DNA of 64,000 bases from Acinetobacter baylyi DSM 14961 = CIP 107474 (GTDB taxonomy: Bacteria; Pseudomonadota; Gammaproteobacteria; Pseudomonadales; Moraxellaceae). Numbering within the stretch: position 1 is the stretch's first letter; the number at the start of each line of letters is the position of its first letter. Location: positions 447,190-511,189 of the forward strand of contig NZ_KB849627.1 in assembly GCF_000368685.1 (NCBI RefSeq), read 5' to 3'. The notes under the pieces were generated by a model that was given only the letters and a program-made list of their open reading frames with translations, was not told the origin of the DNA and made no database searches. Both the position numbers and the translations under genes were made by a program. Positions 29,545 through 39,032 of the stretch are shown piece by piece.

Positions 29545-30855
29545 GTGAGACTCTTTTTTTCTATCTTATCTTTATTCAGTCTGCTATGTGCTTCTGTTGC
29601 GCATGCCAATCTGCTTAATATCGCGCCAGAAAGCGTCGAAGCAGAGGCATGGAGTATTGTTGATGCGCAGTCTGGACAAATTATTTCAGAACATAATAGT
29701 CACATTCAACGTGCACCCGCATCACTCACCAAAATGATGGTCGCCTACATTACATTAAAAGAATTAAAGGCCGGAAAACTGCATAAAACCGATATCCTGA
29801 CCGCGACACCTGTGGTGAATATGGTGATGTGGGATGAATCGCAAATGTATTTAAAACCAGGCGAACAAATTTCAATAGACCAACTCTTGGCAGGCCTTAT
29901 TGTTATGTCAGCCAATGATGCGGCGGTGACCTTAGCAGAACGTATTTCTGGTAATGTTCCAGACTTTTTGAAGCGTATGAATCAGGAAGCTCAGGCATTG
30001 GGAATGAAAGATACTTATTTTTCAAATCCTGCTGGTGTGACCATGCCCGATCATTATTCAACATCACATGATTTGGCACTGCTTGCGCAAGCTATTGTGA
30101 AACAAACTCCTGATTACCTGAGCTACTCCAAACTACCAAGCTTTTCTTATCAACAACGCTTTCATCGTGCGACCAATCTCGCACTGAAAATTGACCCGAC
30201 TGCCGATGGCTTAAAAACAGGCTATACCAAAGCGGCGGGTTATAATCTGGCACTAACAGCAAAGCGCCCGACCATGAATGTCGATATACCAGACCGCCGT
30301 ATGATTGTTGTAGTATTAGGTACCAAAAATGCACATAAGCGTGCAGAAGTGGCCAATAAACTCATGAACCTTGCTTATGCATACACGCGCGATGAAGAAG
30401 TCATTAAAAATAATCAAACGATTGCAGAACTCCCTGTGATTAAATCGACTTTAAAAATGTTTAAGGTCGAAACACACCAACCGACTGTTGTGACCACGTC
30501 ACTTTACAATCAGCCACAAGCCATTGACCTAAACAATTTTGATAATGTTACCCAACGTTTATATTTGCCACTTGGAAATGGTCAAAAGCAGCTTCTTGAA
30601 CCACTTGAAACGACAAATACACGTATTAATGTAGAATTAAACGAACAGCAATTAACTGCACCTCTAATGAAAGCGATTAATCTGGCGACAATACAAATCT
30701 ACCAAAATAATCAGCTCATTCACAGTGTACAAATTGCAGATAATGTACATATTGAAGAAGCTAATTTCTTTCAACGCTTTTTTATGTGGGTCAAAGGAAT
30801 CTTTAGCTTTTTTGGTCACGACCAGCAGACAGCAAAGCTTTACCCTTTACATTAA
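29545..30855 (+). CDS. dacC: D-alanyl-D-alanine carboxypeptidase DacC (PBP5/6)
   Basis: This penicillin-binding protein trims the terminal D-Ala of peptidoglycan pentapeptides. From the GTG at 29545 a clean signal peptide (MRLFFSILSLFSLLCASVAHA) is followed by SxxK at S60-K63, SxN at S122-N124 and KTG at 224-226. The C-terminal beta domain ends in an amphipathic anchor (FFQRFFMWVKGIFSFFG). AAGGTG lies just upstream of the GTG. The frame is also open to an ATG at 29524, which would add seven polar residues. The protein acts at the outer face of the inner membrane. Confidence 0.92.
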   Translation: MRLFFSILSLFSLLCASVAHANLLNIAPESVEAEAWSIVDAQSGQIISEHNSHIQRAPASLTKMMVAYITLKELKAGKLHKTDILTATPVVNMVMWDESQMYLKPGEQISIDQLLAGLIVMSANDAAVTLAERISGNVPDFLKRMNQEAQALGMKDTYFSNPAGVTMPDHYSTSHDLALLAQAIVKQTPDYLSYSKLPSFSYQQRFHRATNLALKIDPTADGLKTGYTKAAGYNLALTAKRPTMNVDIPDRRMIVVVLGTKNAHKRAEVANKLMNLAYAYTRDEEVIKNNQTIAELPVIKSTLKMFKVETHQPTVVTTSLYNQPQAIDLNNFDNVTQRLYLPLGNGQKQLLEPLETTNTRINVELNEQQLTAPLMKAINLATIQIYQNNQLIHSVQIADNVHIEEANFFQRFFMWVKGIFSFFGHDQQTAKLYPLH

Positions 30856-30875
30856 TGGTATCTAAACAGACTTTT

Positions 30876-30902
30876 AAAGGTAGCTCATGAGCTACCTTTT
30901 TT
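30876..30902 (+). terminator. terminator of dacC
   Basis: A perfect 10-bp stem (AAAGGTAGCT / AGCTACCTTT) around a CATG loop is followed by a T run. Confidence 0.8.
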
Positions 30903-31112
30903 ATCATCAAAAAATTTTGTCTTTGATAGATCAATTTCATCAAATGATCATTAAAAAATTAGAAAATCGCATTGAAAACATAAAAAATGCCCTTATTTAA
31001 GAAAAAATGAGCGCTTAAATGTGAAATTTGTGAGTTTTTACGATTTTTAATCTACAAAATTCTTTTTTCACTTTATGATGTGACCTTAAATTGATTGAAT
31101 GGATCAACAAAC

Positions 31113-31595
31113 ATGACTGCTATTGCAAATAACCACGTGGTTTCATTCCACTACAAATTGACAAATGCTGAAGGTGAAACTCTTGACCAGTCTCAAGGCG
31201 AACCACTTGCATATTTGCACGGTGCAGGCAACATTATTCCTGGTTTGGAAAATGCATTAACAGGTAAAGCTGTTGGTGACAAATTTACTGTCAACGTTCC
31301 TGCTGCTGAAGGTTATGGCGAATACAACCCAGACCTAGTACAGGAAGTTCCAGCACAAATGTTTCAGGGTGTTGAAAACATCCAGCCTGGCATGCAATTC
31401 CAAGCTCAAACTGATGACGGCGTTCAGATCGTTACTGTGAAAGCTGTAGAAGGTGACAACATCGTTGTTGACGCTAACTTCCCACTTGCTGGCCAAGATT
31501 TAACGTTTGAAGTTGAAATCGTTGAAATCCGTGATGCATCTCAAGAAGAGCTAGATCACGGTCATGTACACGGTGTAGGTGGTCATCACCACTAA
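31113..31595 (+). CDS. slyD: SlyD-like FKBP peptidyl-prolyl isomerase
   Basis: This is a cytoplasmic FKBP-type prolyl isomerase with a chaperone insert. VVSFHYKLTNAEGETLDQS opens the FKBP domain and YLHGAGNIIPGLENALTGKAVGDKF forms the active-site loop. The insert-in-flap region follows. The C-terminus is His-rich (HGHVHGVGGHHH), shorter than the E. coli SlyD metal tail but capable of binding nickel. The ATG at 31113 is preferred over the TTG at 31095. The gene is monocistronic with its own terminator. Confidence 0.87.
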   Translation: MTAIANNHVVSFHYKLTNAEGETLDQSQGEPLAYLHGAGNIIPGLENALTGKAVGDKFTVNVPAAEGYGEYNPDLVQEVPAQMFQGVENIQPGMQFQAQTDDGVQIVTVKAVEGDNIVVDANFPLAGQDLTFEVEIVEIRDASQEELDHGHVHGVGGHHH

Positions 31596-31614
31596 TCTGG
31601 AAGGTTTTTCCAGT

Positions 31615-31648
31615 CAAGGCAAAGTTTTTACTTTGCCTTGCTTGTTTT
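31615..31648 (+). terminator. terminator of slyD
   Basis: A perfect 10-bp stem (CAAGGCAAAG / CTTTGCCTTG) with a TTTTTA loop is followed by CTTGTTTTT. Confidence 0.8.
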
Positions 31649-31842
31649 TGAAGATTTTTTCTGACCTAAAAATAAAAATCGTCCCAATTACCAACAGGCT
31701 CTATTTTTTATTTAAAAACTCAACATAATAAAAAGTACTCATCCCTTCACAAAACCCTCACTTTATACCTTCTAAAATTATTTTATTGTGATATCGCTTA
31801 TTTAAAACTTTATAAATCTAAGAGTATTTAAAGGTCTTACCA

Positions 31843-33276
31843 ATGAATCAATTGATCTGGTTTCGAAATGATCTACGTTTAAATGACCATGCTGCTTTAT
31901 GGCATGCAACTCAAGCAGGCAGCACGATTGCCTTTGTTGCTTTATCGCCTTTACAATGGCAACAGCATGATGATGCAATCATTAAAATTGACTTTTATAT
32001 GCGCCAGCTTACACAGCTCAAACAAGAGTTAAATACAATCAATATTCCTTTAATTGTACAGATCATTCCCTTATGGAAAGATATAGCGACTGAAATTATC
32101 TCTATCTCAGATCGTTATCATATACAAGATGTCTATGCCAATATTGAAACTGGCATCAATGAAATTGAACGTGATCATGCTGTTCAGGAAGCACTGAGTA
32201 AAATTGGAAAAAATCTGATTTTATTTCATGACAAAACATTATTTCCATTGGGCAGTATTAGAAACAAAAGTCAGGCACCTTATCAGGTGTTTACACCATT
32301 TAAAAAAACATGCTATGAACGATTGAATATAGACATCCCCAAGTGTTTCCCTTATCCACACAAACAAAAGCAACAACCAGAAATTGCAAAAAAAGAAGCG
32401 GCTATTCCTTCTCTCAAACAACTTGGATATTCCCAAATAGATCAACACATTCAGAATGAATGGCCAATTGGTGAAACTTTTGCTTTAAATTTGCTTGAAG
32501 ACTTTACGCAAGACAAGATCAATCGTTATCACGAATCACGTGATTATCCTGCACAGGATGGAACTAGCCATATCTCTGCGTACTTAACCATTGGGATATT
32601 ATCGATTCGTCAATGTATTCAAGCTATTTTTCAGAAGCAGCATGGTCAGTTCTTTCTTAACAATAAGGGTCAAGAGATTTGGTTAAATGAATTACTCTGG
32701 CGCGAATTTTATCAACAGCTTCTATTCGACTTCCCTAAATTGTCACGTCATCAGCCTTTTCAGGATCATACCAAGAATATTCCATGGAATGAAAACGATG
32801 AGCATTTTGAAGCATGGATACAAGGCAAAACAGGTATTCCTATCGTTGATGCAGGCATGCGTCAATTAAAAGCAACGGGTTGGATGCATAATCGGGTTCG
32901 AATGATTTGTGCAATGTTCCTCAGCAAAAATTTGCTTATCGATTGGAGAAAAGGCGAAAAATGGTTTATGCAACATTTAATCGATGGCGATCTCGCTGCA
33001 AATAACGGTGGATGGCAATGGAGCGCTTCAACAGGCACTGATGCTTCGCCTTATTTTAGAATTTTTAATCCAGTCACTCAATCACAAAAGTTTGATCCAG
33101 AAGGCGTATTTTTAAAGAAATGGATTCCTGAACTCAAACATTTAGATAGTAAACATATTCATGATCCATATGCATATCAGCATAAAACTGAATTGAATTA
33201 CCCTAAGCCGATTATTGACCTAAAAGCCACTCGAAAAAATGCGATTGAAGTGTTTAAAAAAAGTAGCTCATTATAA
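31843..33276 (+). CDS. phrB: deoxyribodipyrimidine photolyase (CPD, class I)
   Basis: The enzyme uses light to split cyclobutane pyrimidine dimers. The N-terminal alpha/beta domain begins LIWFRNDLRLNDH. The C-terminal FAD domain contains DGTSHISAYLTIGILSIRQ, WLNELLWREFYQQLL, DAGMRQLKATGWMHNRVRM and NNGGWQWSASTGTDASPYFRIFNP, all diagnostic of class-I photolyases. Its 477 residues are normal. AAGG lies 8 bases before the ATG. A second repair-related module lies at 43.0-45.1 kb, but the intervening polysaccharide genes argue against a shared operon. Confidence 0.94.
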   Translation: MNQLIWFRNDLRLNDHAALWHATQAGSTIAFVALSPLQWQQHDDAIIKIDFYMRQLTQLKQELNTINIPLIVQIIPLWKDIATEIISISDRYHIQDVYANIETGINEIERDHAVQEALSKIGKNLILFHDKTLFPLGSIRNKSQAPYQVFTPFKKTCYERLNIDIPKCFPYPHKQKQQPEIAKKEAAIPSLKQLGYSQIDQHIQNEWPIGETFALNLLEDFTQDKINRYHESRDYPAQDGTSHISAYLTIGILSIRQCIQAIFQKQHGQFFLNNKGQEIWLNELLWREFYQQLLFDFPKLSRHQPFQDHTKNIPWNENDEHFEAWIQGKTGIPIVDAGMRQLKATGWMHNRVRMICAMFLSKNLLIDWRKGEKWFMQHLIDGDLAANNGGWQWSASTGTDASPYFRIFNPVTQSQKFDPEGVFLKKWIPELKHLDSKHIHDPYAYQHKTELNYPKPIIDLKATRKNAIEVFKKSSSL

Positions 33277-33415
33277 TCAACTTACTTGAGAATATTAATT
33301 GTATAAAATTTATGATTATTGAATAGAAATGTTAATTTTACATGTTTATTTAAGTATTCATTATTTTTTATGTCAGAATCAAAAATATTAATCTATAACA
33401 ACAATACCGATCAAG

Positions 33416-34162
33416 ATGACAAAAACCAATCAAAGCATCCTACTTTGGGTGATCATTGCCCATATTTTCATGGCTATTATTGCTTATGAATGGCTTCCTG
33501 CATCTTTTCGGGGGAGTTGGATTCTTCTTCTGATTTTATTAATTGCAGGCAGCTTCTTAAGTGTAGGCTGGTCACTCATTTTAGGTTTATTTGCATTCAT
33601 CTGTATTTCTATTTATTTTTTACTTGATCTTGCAAATCAGACCTATATCGAACGCCAGTTATTATTATTGTTTCTTATTCCTTTGACCCCTATTTTTTTA
33701 AGTGCTATTAGATACAACCTGCTTTCACATTCTGATCATCTTCAAGAATTGGAGTCTTACCAAAGAAATACACATAATGATATTTTTCCTTTATCCAGTC
33801 TTTCTACATTTGAAAGAGAACTGTGGAAAATACAAGATAATATCGATACGCAAAATTCTTATGAAATATTTCATATCAAAATTCAGAATAAAACGCTCAT
33901 TCAGGAAATGTTAGGTAAAGATATCTGGAAAAATACTCAGAATAAAATTCTTGAAGCTCTTGCTTTTGAAAATAATGAATCAACCTTCCACTTCGCAGAT
34001 CAAGAACTTGAGTCTATTCAAAGTATTGTGATTCGTAATGATCAAACCAATTCACCAGAATTTATTCAAAAGTTAAAAGATATTACTACGCTACGATTAG
34101 AAATTACCCATTCCACACAGTTTTTTAAAGAGACGACACTCCCAGATCAGGAGAATGTCTAA
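33416..34162 (+). CDS. membrane protein, possible degenerate GGDEF domain (first gene of polysaccharide operon)
   Basis: Residues 1-105 are strongly hydrophobic with about four membrane spans. Residues 125-235 form a soluble domain whose spacing resembles a GGDEF fold without its catalytic signature: FHIKIQNKTLIQEMLGKDIW aligns with the nucleotide-binding first half, and ADQELES sits where GGDEF would be. Such an architecture recalls PelD, a membrane c-di-GMP receptor for Pel export, but the assignment is by eye. It is first in a five-gene overlapping operon (stop TAA and next ATG overlap at 34160-34164). Since the operon's glycosyltransferase lacks a PilZ domain, this protein is a candidate regulator. 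Confidence 0.6.
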   Translation: MTKTNQSILLWVIIAHIFMAIIAYEWLPASFRGSWILLLILLIAGSFLSVGWSLILGLFAFICISIYFLLDLANQTYIERQLLLLFLIPLTPIFLSAIRYNLLSHSDHLQELESYQRNTHNDIFPLSSLSTFERELWKIQDNIDTQNSYEIFHIKIQNKTLIQEMLGKDIWKNTQNKILEALAFENNESTFHFADQELESIQSIVIRNDQTNSPEFIQKLKDITTLRLEITHSTQFFKETTLPDQENV

Positions 34163-35067
34163 TGGCTATACTTTTAAATGTATGCGGTTTGATTCTTATG
34201 ACGCAAACGGCACCTGATGTGACGTTACAGCAGTTTTATCAAAAATATTATCAGTGCCATATTGATACTAATGTACAACCCAATCAGAAACCCTGGCCGT
34301 CCTCTCAGGACATATCCATGTTCTTTCCAGAACCGAGAGAATGGTGGCCAATTTTTACTGTAGACCAACTAAACTCACCAGGCTATAAACGCATCATCAA
34401 ACAAGGGATTAAGCCTGGCATTCTTTTACCTAATGAATATTTCAGATTCAAAACATACTGGAAAATCAAAAATGCTGTCTATGAAGGTGCTATCCCTGTC
34501 GCCTTATTTGAATCGGATCATCCCTATTACTTTGGCGCAAAAGCAACATTCTCTACAGCAATCGGCTTACGCCCGTTAGCAGCATTACTCAAAACTGGAT
34601 GGGATCCAAATTTAAATACACTTCCTGCTGGTACTTATATTATTCAAAGCCAGAATAATGATACGCTTCCTTTACCCACCCGAGAGATACAATCTAATCA
34701 GCATTATTTTTATCATGCTCAAGAAAAATCTGAACAAGGTAACGGTTATCAGGTCATTATTAATCCATCAGCCGACATCGATTTAAATAATATTCGCTAT
34801 CCTCATCTGGGTGTTTCATGGAATTTTAACCATATTTTATATACCAGCACTCCCATTGAAATTCAAACCAGCCTTTTAGGTTACCTTTTTATATTTGGCA
34901 GTATTGTCGTCATTCCTTTAGATATTATTTTAGGCAGCCATTATCCTGACTTATTGAGTACCTTCGGTAGCTCAATCTCCTGGATTTCATTACTACTCGG
35001 CGGTGTCCTGCTTCTGATACTGGTTATTTCAATTATTCGCAGGATAAGAAAAAATGGAACCAATTGA
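34162..35067 (+). CDS. uncharacterised exported/membrane protein of the polysaccharide operon
   Basis: I do not recognise this 301-residue protein. An N-terminal hydrophobic segment (MAILLNVCGLILMTQTA) looks like a signal anchor. A central domain of about 200 residues is rich in Pro, Tyr and Trp (EPREWWPIFTVDQLNSPGY; DHPYYFGAKATFS), and a C-terminal pair of hydrophobic segments ends in basic residues (IIRRIRKNGTN). The likely topology puts the central domain in the periplasm. Its start overlaps the stop of the preceding gene and its end overlaps the glycosyltransferase start by 14 bases, so it is translationally coupled to polymer synthesis. Confidence 0.65.
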   Translation: MAILLNVCGLILMTQTAPDVTLQQFYQKYYQCHIDTNVQPNQKPWPSSQDISMFFPEPREWWPIFTVDQLNSPGYKRIIKQGIKPGILLPNEYFRFKTYWKIKNAVYEGAIPVALFESDHPYYFGAKATFSTAIGLRPLAALLKTGWDPNLNTLPAGTYIIQSQNNDTLPLPTREIQSNQHYFYHAQEKSEQGNGYQVIINPSADIDLNNIRYPHLGVSWNFNHILYTSTPIEIQTSLLGYLFIFGSIVVIPLDIILGSHYPDLLSTFGSSISWISLLLGGVLLLILVISIIRRIRKNGTN

Positions 35068-36307
35068 TATTCTCTTTCTGTTTGGCTTTTTAGGTATCTG
35101 GATTCCGCAAACCTTCTGGGCGTGGCTCAGTTTTCAGGCATGGAAATATTCTAAAACAGCAGAAAAAGAACTCCAAAACCTTCCTGTTCCCGAGAGATGG
35201 CCATTTCTAAGTGTTCTGATTCCTGCCTACAATGAGGGTGTGGTCATTGAAGATACGCTTCATGCAATTGCTGGACAAGACTATCCTGATCATGCCTACG
35301 AAGTGCTATTAATTAATGATGGTTCTAAAGACAATACGCTTGAAATTGCTGAGCGAATGGCAAAGATCTACCCATGTATCAAAATTGTCAATGTGCCAAA
35401 AGGCATGGGAGGCAAAGGTAAATCCCGAACACTCAATAATGGATTGCCCCATGCAAAAGGTGAACTGATAGTCGTATATGATGCAGATAGTACACCAGAA
35501 CCTAATTGTGTGCGGCTACTGGCACAAACGCTTCTTGCCGACGCTAAACTTGTTGCAGTGAATGGCAAAGTACGTACACGCAATTGGCAAGACAGCATAC
35601 TGACCCATTTTATTGCCATTGAATTCATTTTCTTTCAGTGGATATTTCAGGGAGGACGCTGGCAACGTTTTGAATTATCCACCCTGATGGGAACCAATTA
35701 TGTTATTTGGCGTGAAGCATTAGAAACACTTGGAGGTTTTGATGAAAAATCATTAGTTGATGATACAGAAATGAGTTTTCGGATTTTTCTTGGCACAAAG
35801 CGAATTAAATGGGTTCCTTATGCTATTGGCTGGCAACAAGATCCCCCCTCTTTGCAAGTCTTTGTTAAACAACGTTCACGTTGGACTCAAGGCAATTTCT
35901 ATGTCACTCACAAATATCTTCCTGTCGCATTAAAAAACCCTTATCCCATCGGGATTGAAATTTTTAATAACATCATGTGCTATATCCTGTTTGTCCCTGC
36001 ATTATTGTGGAGTCATATTACCTTAACGCTTGGTCTACTAGATATCGCAGGTGTAAGTGTCCCTGGCCCATTCACACTCCTGTGGCTCTTATCATTTTGC
36101 TTATATGTTGCACAAATGTGGTTTACGCTCTCTTTAGAGAAAGCCCCCAGACCGCTCTATTTCTATTCTGTGATTTCATATATCAGCTATTCACAAATAT
36201 TTCTTTTTATTGTTTTTAAAGCTGCCTATGAAATGATCAAAAATAAGATACAAGGCAACTCACTGCAATGGTATAAAACAGAACGGAGTAAAGAGAAGAA
36301 AAAATGA
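35054..36307 (+). CDS. processive family-2 glycosyltransferase (polysaccharide synthase)
   Basis: This inner-membrane glycosyltransferase should polymerise and extrude a beta-linked polysaccharide. One N-terminal membrane segment precedes the GT-A domain with N88-D89-G90, D143-A-D145, the acceptor Asp block LVDDTEMSF (236-241) and QRSRW at 273-277. The Q-x2-R-W motif marks processive enzymes such as BcsA, PgaC and hyaluronan synthase. About three membrane segments follow. There is no PilZ or MshEN domain, so c-di-GMP control, if any, must act elsewhere. The 417-residue length matches PgaC-like synthases. The start overlaps the preceding gene and the stop overlaps the next (ATGA). Confidence 0.87.
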   Translation: MEPIDILFLFGFLGIWIPQTFWAWLSFQAWKYSKTAEKELQNLPVPERWPFLSVLIPAYNEGVVIEDTLHAIAGQDYPDHAYEVLLINDGSKDNTLEIAERMAKIYPCIKIVNVPKGMGGKGKSRTLNNGLPHAKGELIVVYDADSTPEPNCVRLLAQTLLADAKLVAVNGKVRTRNWQDSILTHFIAIEFIFFQWIFQGGRWQRFELSTLMGTNYVIWREALETLGGFDEKSLVDDTEMSFRIFLGTKRIKWVPYAIGWQQDPPSLQVFVKQRSRWTQGNFYVTHKYLPVALKNPYPIGIEIFNNIMCYILFVPALLWSHITLTLGLLDIAGVSVPGPFTLLWLLSFCLYVAQMWFTLSLEKAPRPLYFYSVISYISYSQIFLFIVFKAAYEMIKNKIQGNSLQWYKTERSKEKKK

Positions 36308-38157
36308 AAATACTTAATCCCTTAAATCATTCCTTAAAAATATTAGTCATGGCAGGATGCATGTATTTGTCTCATGCATCGCATGCCGAAATCTGGCAAC
36401 TTCCAGATATTAGTACTTCTTCTCAATACACAACTGAACCGCACTTCTTTTACGTAGGCAAAGGAGCACAATGGCGTAGCGCAAAGTTTACCGCAAATTA
36501 TTCGACCGAATACTACACCACTCTTGTCGTCAAATATGACGATAAATTAATTTATAACACCACTTTAAACGGCTCTGGCATATTGTCATTTGATATCCCC
36601 GCAAGTCAGAGTGGTTTTCATCGTTTAGACTTCATCCTGCAACAGTATTCTCCTCCCATTAAACGCGATACCAATACCAATAACTTTTGTAATGAAGAAA
36701 TAGATCAGGTTACCTACGTAACCAATTCACAAATTGAATATAGCTCTGAACGCTCAATATTTCGCATACAGGATTTACCTGACGCTTTAGTCAATCCACA
36801 ACTTGTTCGTGCTCAGCCATTTATAGGACTATTAGAATACGATCAAAATAATAAATTTGAGGCTGCTATGCTTGCCCGTCTTGCAACATCAGCAAGCTCA
36901 GTGACGCCAATAGCCTGGTATGAAATGAATGTTCCTGAGCAAAAAAATCAATTACCTAACTTTATATTAAAAATTATTCACTCGGCTACTCCATTACCGA
37001 ATGGTGCGACCGCACATCTGGGCACAGATAATGCGCAAGAAATTCGTACATTAACCATTCGTTACCATAGAAATGAGGAATTACTGGCGGCCATTAATGG
37101 ATTGACGAATCCAGTCTATTTACGTCAGATCGCAACCTCTGATGCTTCATTTCCAGTGAATTTATCTCCTCCTCAATGGGCTCAATTAAAGCAAATCAAT
37201 ACGCTTGCAGACCTTGGTTTTTCTGATTTTAGGCTTGGTCAAGGAAGTAAATCATTATTTCTAGATTTTCCATCAGTATGGCAACCTACAGATATTCTTC
37301 AAGGTCAACTCGCTTTACGCGTTCAAAGCGGATTAATTGAAGGCTCAAATATTACGACGTGGATTGATGATGGTCTTGCAGGTAGTATGAAGCTTGCAGA
37401 TTTGGCTTCTGACCCCGTTAATCGTCAGTTTAACTTTTTCGCCAAATCAATCTCAAACTCAAATACATTCGATTTCAGAATCGAAAGCTCAATTATTGCC
37501 AATTCTCAATGTCTTCCAACAGCGAATGGTTCAATCTGGATTGATACCCAACGATCTACCGTCAATCTTCCTCATAAACTTAAAAATGGTGTCGCTGCAC
37601 TGTCTATGGCGCTTGCGACTGCGCCTAATATTGCAATTGATCATCAAGATGGCTCACTTGGTATGGCAATTATTGCTACCCAAGTGGCGAAAAAGATGCT
37701 GCTGAGCAATGGAGCAGTTCCTCTCAATATCGTTGACTACTCATCCAATAAAGATCGAGTCCTTGATATCCAAGTCAATAAGAAAATGTATGACCAGCAG
37801 CTTAGCTTACATCAGGATATTATTTATCAGCCTACGGCAGGTTATGGTTACATTGTCAGTTATGATAAGAAACGTTTTAGTATTCTTACAGATTCAACTG
37901 AAGGCGCTCAAAACTTCATAAATAGTTGGGGCAAGATCCAACACAATATTCCAAATAATGTGACAAAGCTTCTTGTCTCTGAAAATGGTAATTTATACAC
38001 GCTACAAAAACTGATCGTTGGAACTCAAAAAACACCTTTAGTGCAACAATCATCATTTATTATTGTCATCTTGGCAATTTCATTATTGATGCTTATTGCC
38101 ATAATATTCTGGTTCTGGCGAAACCGTAAACATGCGAAATCCAATGAAAATGATTAA
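36304..38157 (+). CDS. BcsB-like periplasmic polysaccharide-synthase subunit
   Basis: This 617-residue protein has a signal peptide (cleavage near SHASHA), a large periplasmic beta-rich region and one C-terminal membrane anchor (about 585-605) with a basic cytoplasmic tail. This is the layout of BcsB, the periplasmic partner that escorts cellulose from BcsA. Segments such as WRSAKFTANYSTEYYTTLVV and SGFHRLDFILQQYSPP look like the paired carbohydrate-binding and flavodoxin-like repeats of BcsB. It is shorter than most BcsB proteins. The gene begins at an ATGA overlap with the glycosyltransferase and overlaps the lipoprotein gene downstream, arguing for a stoichiometric complex. Confidence 0.78.
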   Translation: MKILNPLNHSLKILVMAGCMYLSHASHAEIWQLPDISTSSQYTTEPHFFYVGKGAQWRSAKFTANYSTEYYTTLVVKYDDKLIYNTTLNGSGILSFDIPASQSGFHRLDFILQQYSPPIKRDTNTNNFCNEEIDQVTYVTNSQIEYSSERSIFRIQDLPDALVNPQLVRAQPFIGLLEYDQNNKFEAAMLARLATSASSVTPIAWYEMNVPEQKNQLPNFILKIIHSATPLPNGATAHLGTDNAQEIRTLTIRYHRNEELLAAINGLTNPVYLRQIATSDASFPVNLSPPQWAQLKQINTLADLGFSDFRLGQGSKSLFLDFPSVWQPTDILQGQLALRVQSGLIEGSNITTWIDDGLAGSMKLADLASDPVNRQFNFFAKSISNSNTFDFRIESSIIANSQCLPTANGSIWIDTQRSTVNLPHKLKNGVAALSMALATAPNIAIDHQDGSLGMAIIATQVAKKMLLSNGAVPLNIVDYSSNKDRVLDIQVNKKMYDQQLSLHQDIIYQPTAGYGYIVSYDKKRFSILTDSTEGAQNFINSWGKIQHNIPNNVTKLLVSENGNLYTLQKLIVGTQKTPLVQQSSFIIVILAISLLMLIAIIFWFWRNRKHAKSNEND

Positions 38158-39028
38158 AACACGTTATATTAAATATATTTTAATCGTTTTAGCACTACTC
38201 AATATTGCAGCGTGCGGGATCAAAATGAAAGTCCATGATCCCGCGCAGATAAAGGGTATTTTCTGGCAACCCGATCTTGATACGACTCCACCCAAGGGAA
38301 ATTGGCATCTTTTAGGTGTCAATACCTTTGTTCCCCAGTGGTCTATTGTCGATTCAAAAAGCTGGATTTCTGAAATAGATCACACTGAACGATGGAACAA
38401 GTCGATTAGTCTTTCTCAACTCAGAAAAAAACTTTGGGCAAAAAATATTATTTTGGGAACGGCTGGTGAATACAATGAACCCAAAGCACGTCAAAATGTG
38501 ATTGCTTTAGGTGCTCAAGCCGAAAAATTAATCCATCAACACTTAGATGTACAAGGCTATTACTTTCCTGTAGAAGCAGATCCAAGTTGGCAACAGGTTC
38601 ATTTACTTGGCAAAGTTCTCGAGAAACTTCCAATCCCTTTCTGGGTCAGTATTTATAGCGGTGAAGCCAATCCATCCCATTATTCTTTATGGGTTAAAAG
38701 CTGGCTTCCAGAAAAAGATAAAGTTTTTTTTCAAGACGGCGTTGGAACTGGTGTTAGAACCCCCCAACAAGCACTCAATATCTATAATGATTTGGAAAAA
38801 GATTTAGGTAAAAATCGTACTGCAATCGTTCTTGAAGCATTTCGTCCAGATCACAAAGGCGGATTTCGATCCGCCTATCCATGGGAAATTATTCAACAAT
38901 TAAAAGCATATGAAGGTAAAACTGTCTATATTTTTGATGGTCCTCATTATTTAAATCGCACCTCTGTTTTAATTATTTCACTCTGGTATAAAGTCTATTA
39001 TGCAAATTCGCATCCAAATAAAGCCTAA
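38132..39028 (+). CDS. DUF4434-like putative lipoprotein, TIM-barrel glycosidase-like
   Basis: The protein starts inside the preceding gene; ATG codons at 38132, 38144 and 38150 are all possible. The signal peptide ends in the lipobox LNIAACG, so it is probably lipidated. The mature part resembles the DUF4434 glycoside-hydrolase-like barrel: FWQPDLDTTPP, GYYFPVEADPSW with a candidate acidic residue, FWVSIYSGEANPS, and KVFFQDGVGTG. It may cleave or bind the nascent glycan, as BcsZ or PgaB do in other systems. Enzyme activity is inference. It is the last gene of the operon and converges on the WecB-type gene with only 4 bases between stops. Confidence 0.65.
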   Translation: MRNPMKMIKTRYIKYILIVLALLNIAACGIKMKVHDPAQIKGIFWQPDLDTTPPKGNWHLLGVNTFVPQWSIVDSKSWISEIDHTERWNKSISLSQLRKKLWAKNIILGTAGEYNEPKARQNVIALGAQAEKLIHQHLDVQGYYFPVEADPSWQQVHLLGKVLEKLPIPFWVSIYSGEANPSHYSLWVKSWLPEKDKVFFQDGVGTGVRTPQQALNIYNDLEKDLGKNRTAIVLEAFRPDHKGGFRSAYPWEIIQQLKAYEGKTVYIFDGPHYLNRTSVLIISLWYKVYYANSHPNKA

Positions 39029-39032
39029 TTTT

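Noticed and set aside
36304..38157. Calling the locus a cellulose (bcs) operon
   Set aside because: The synthase lacks the PilZ domain and size of BcsA, there is no BcsZ or BcsC, and a WecB-type epimerase with an NfrA-like porin points to an amino-sugar polymer.
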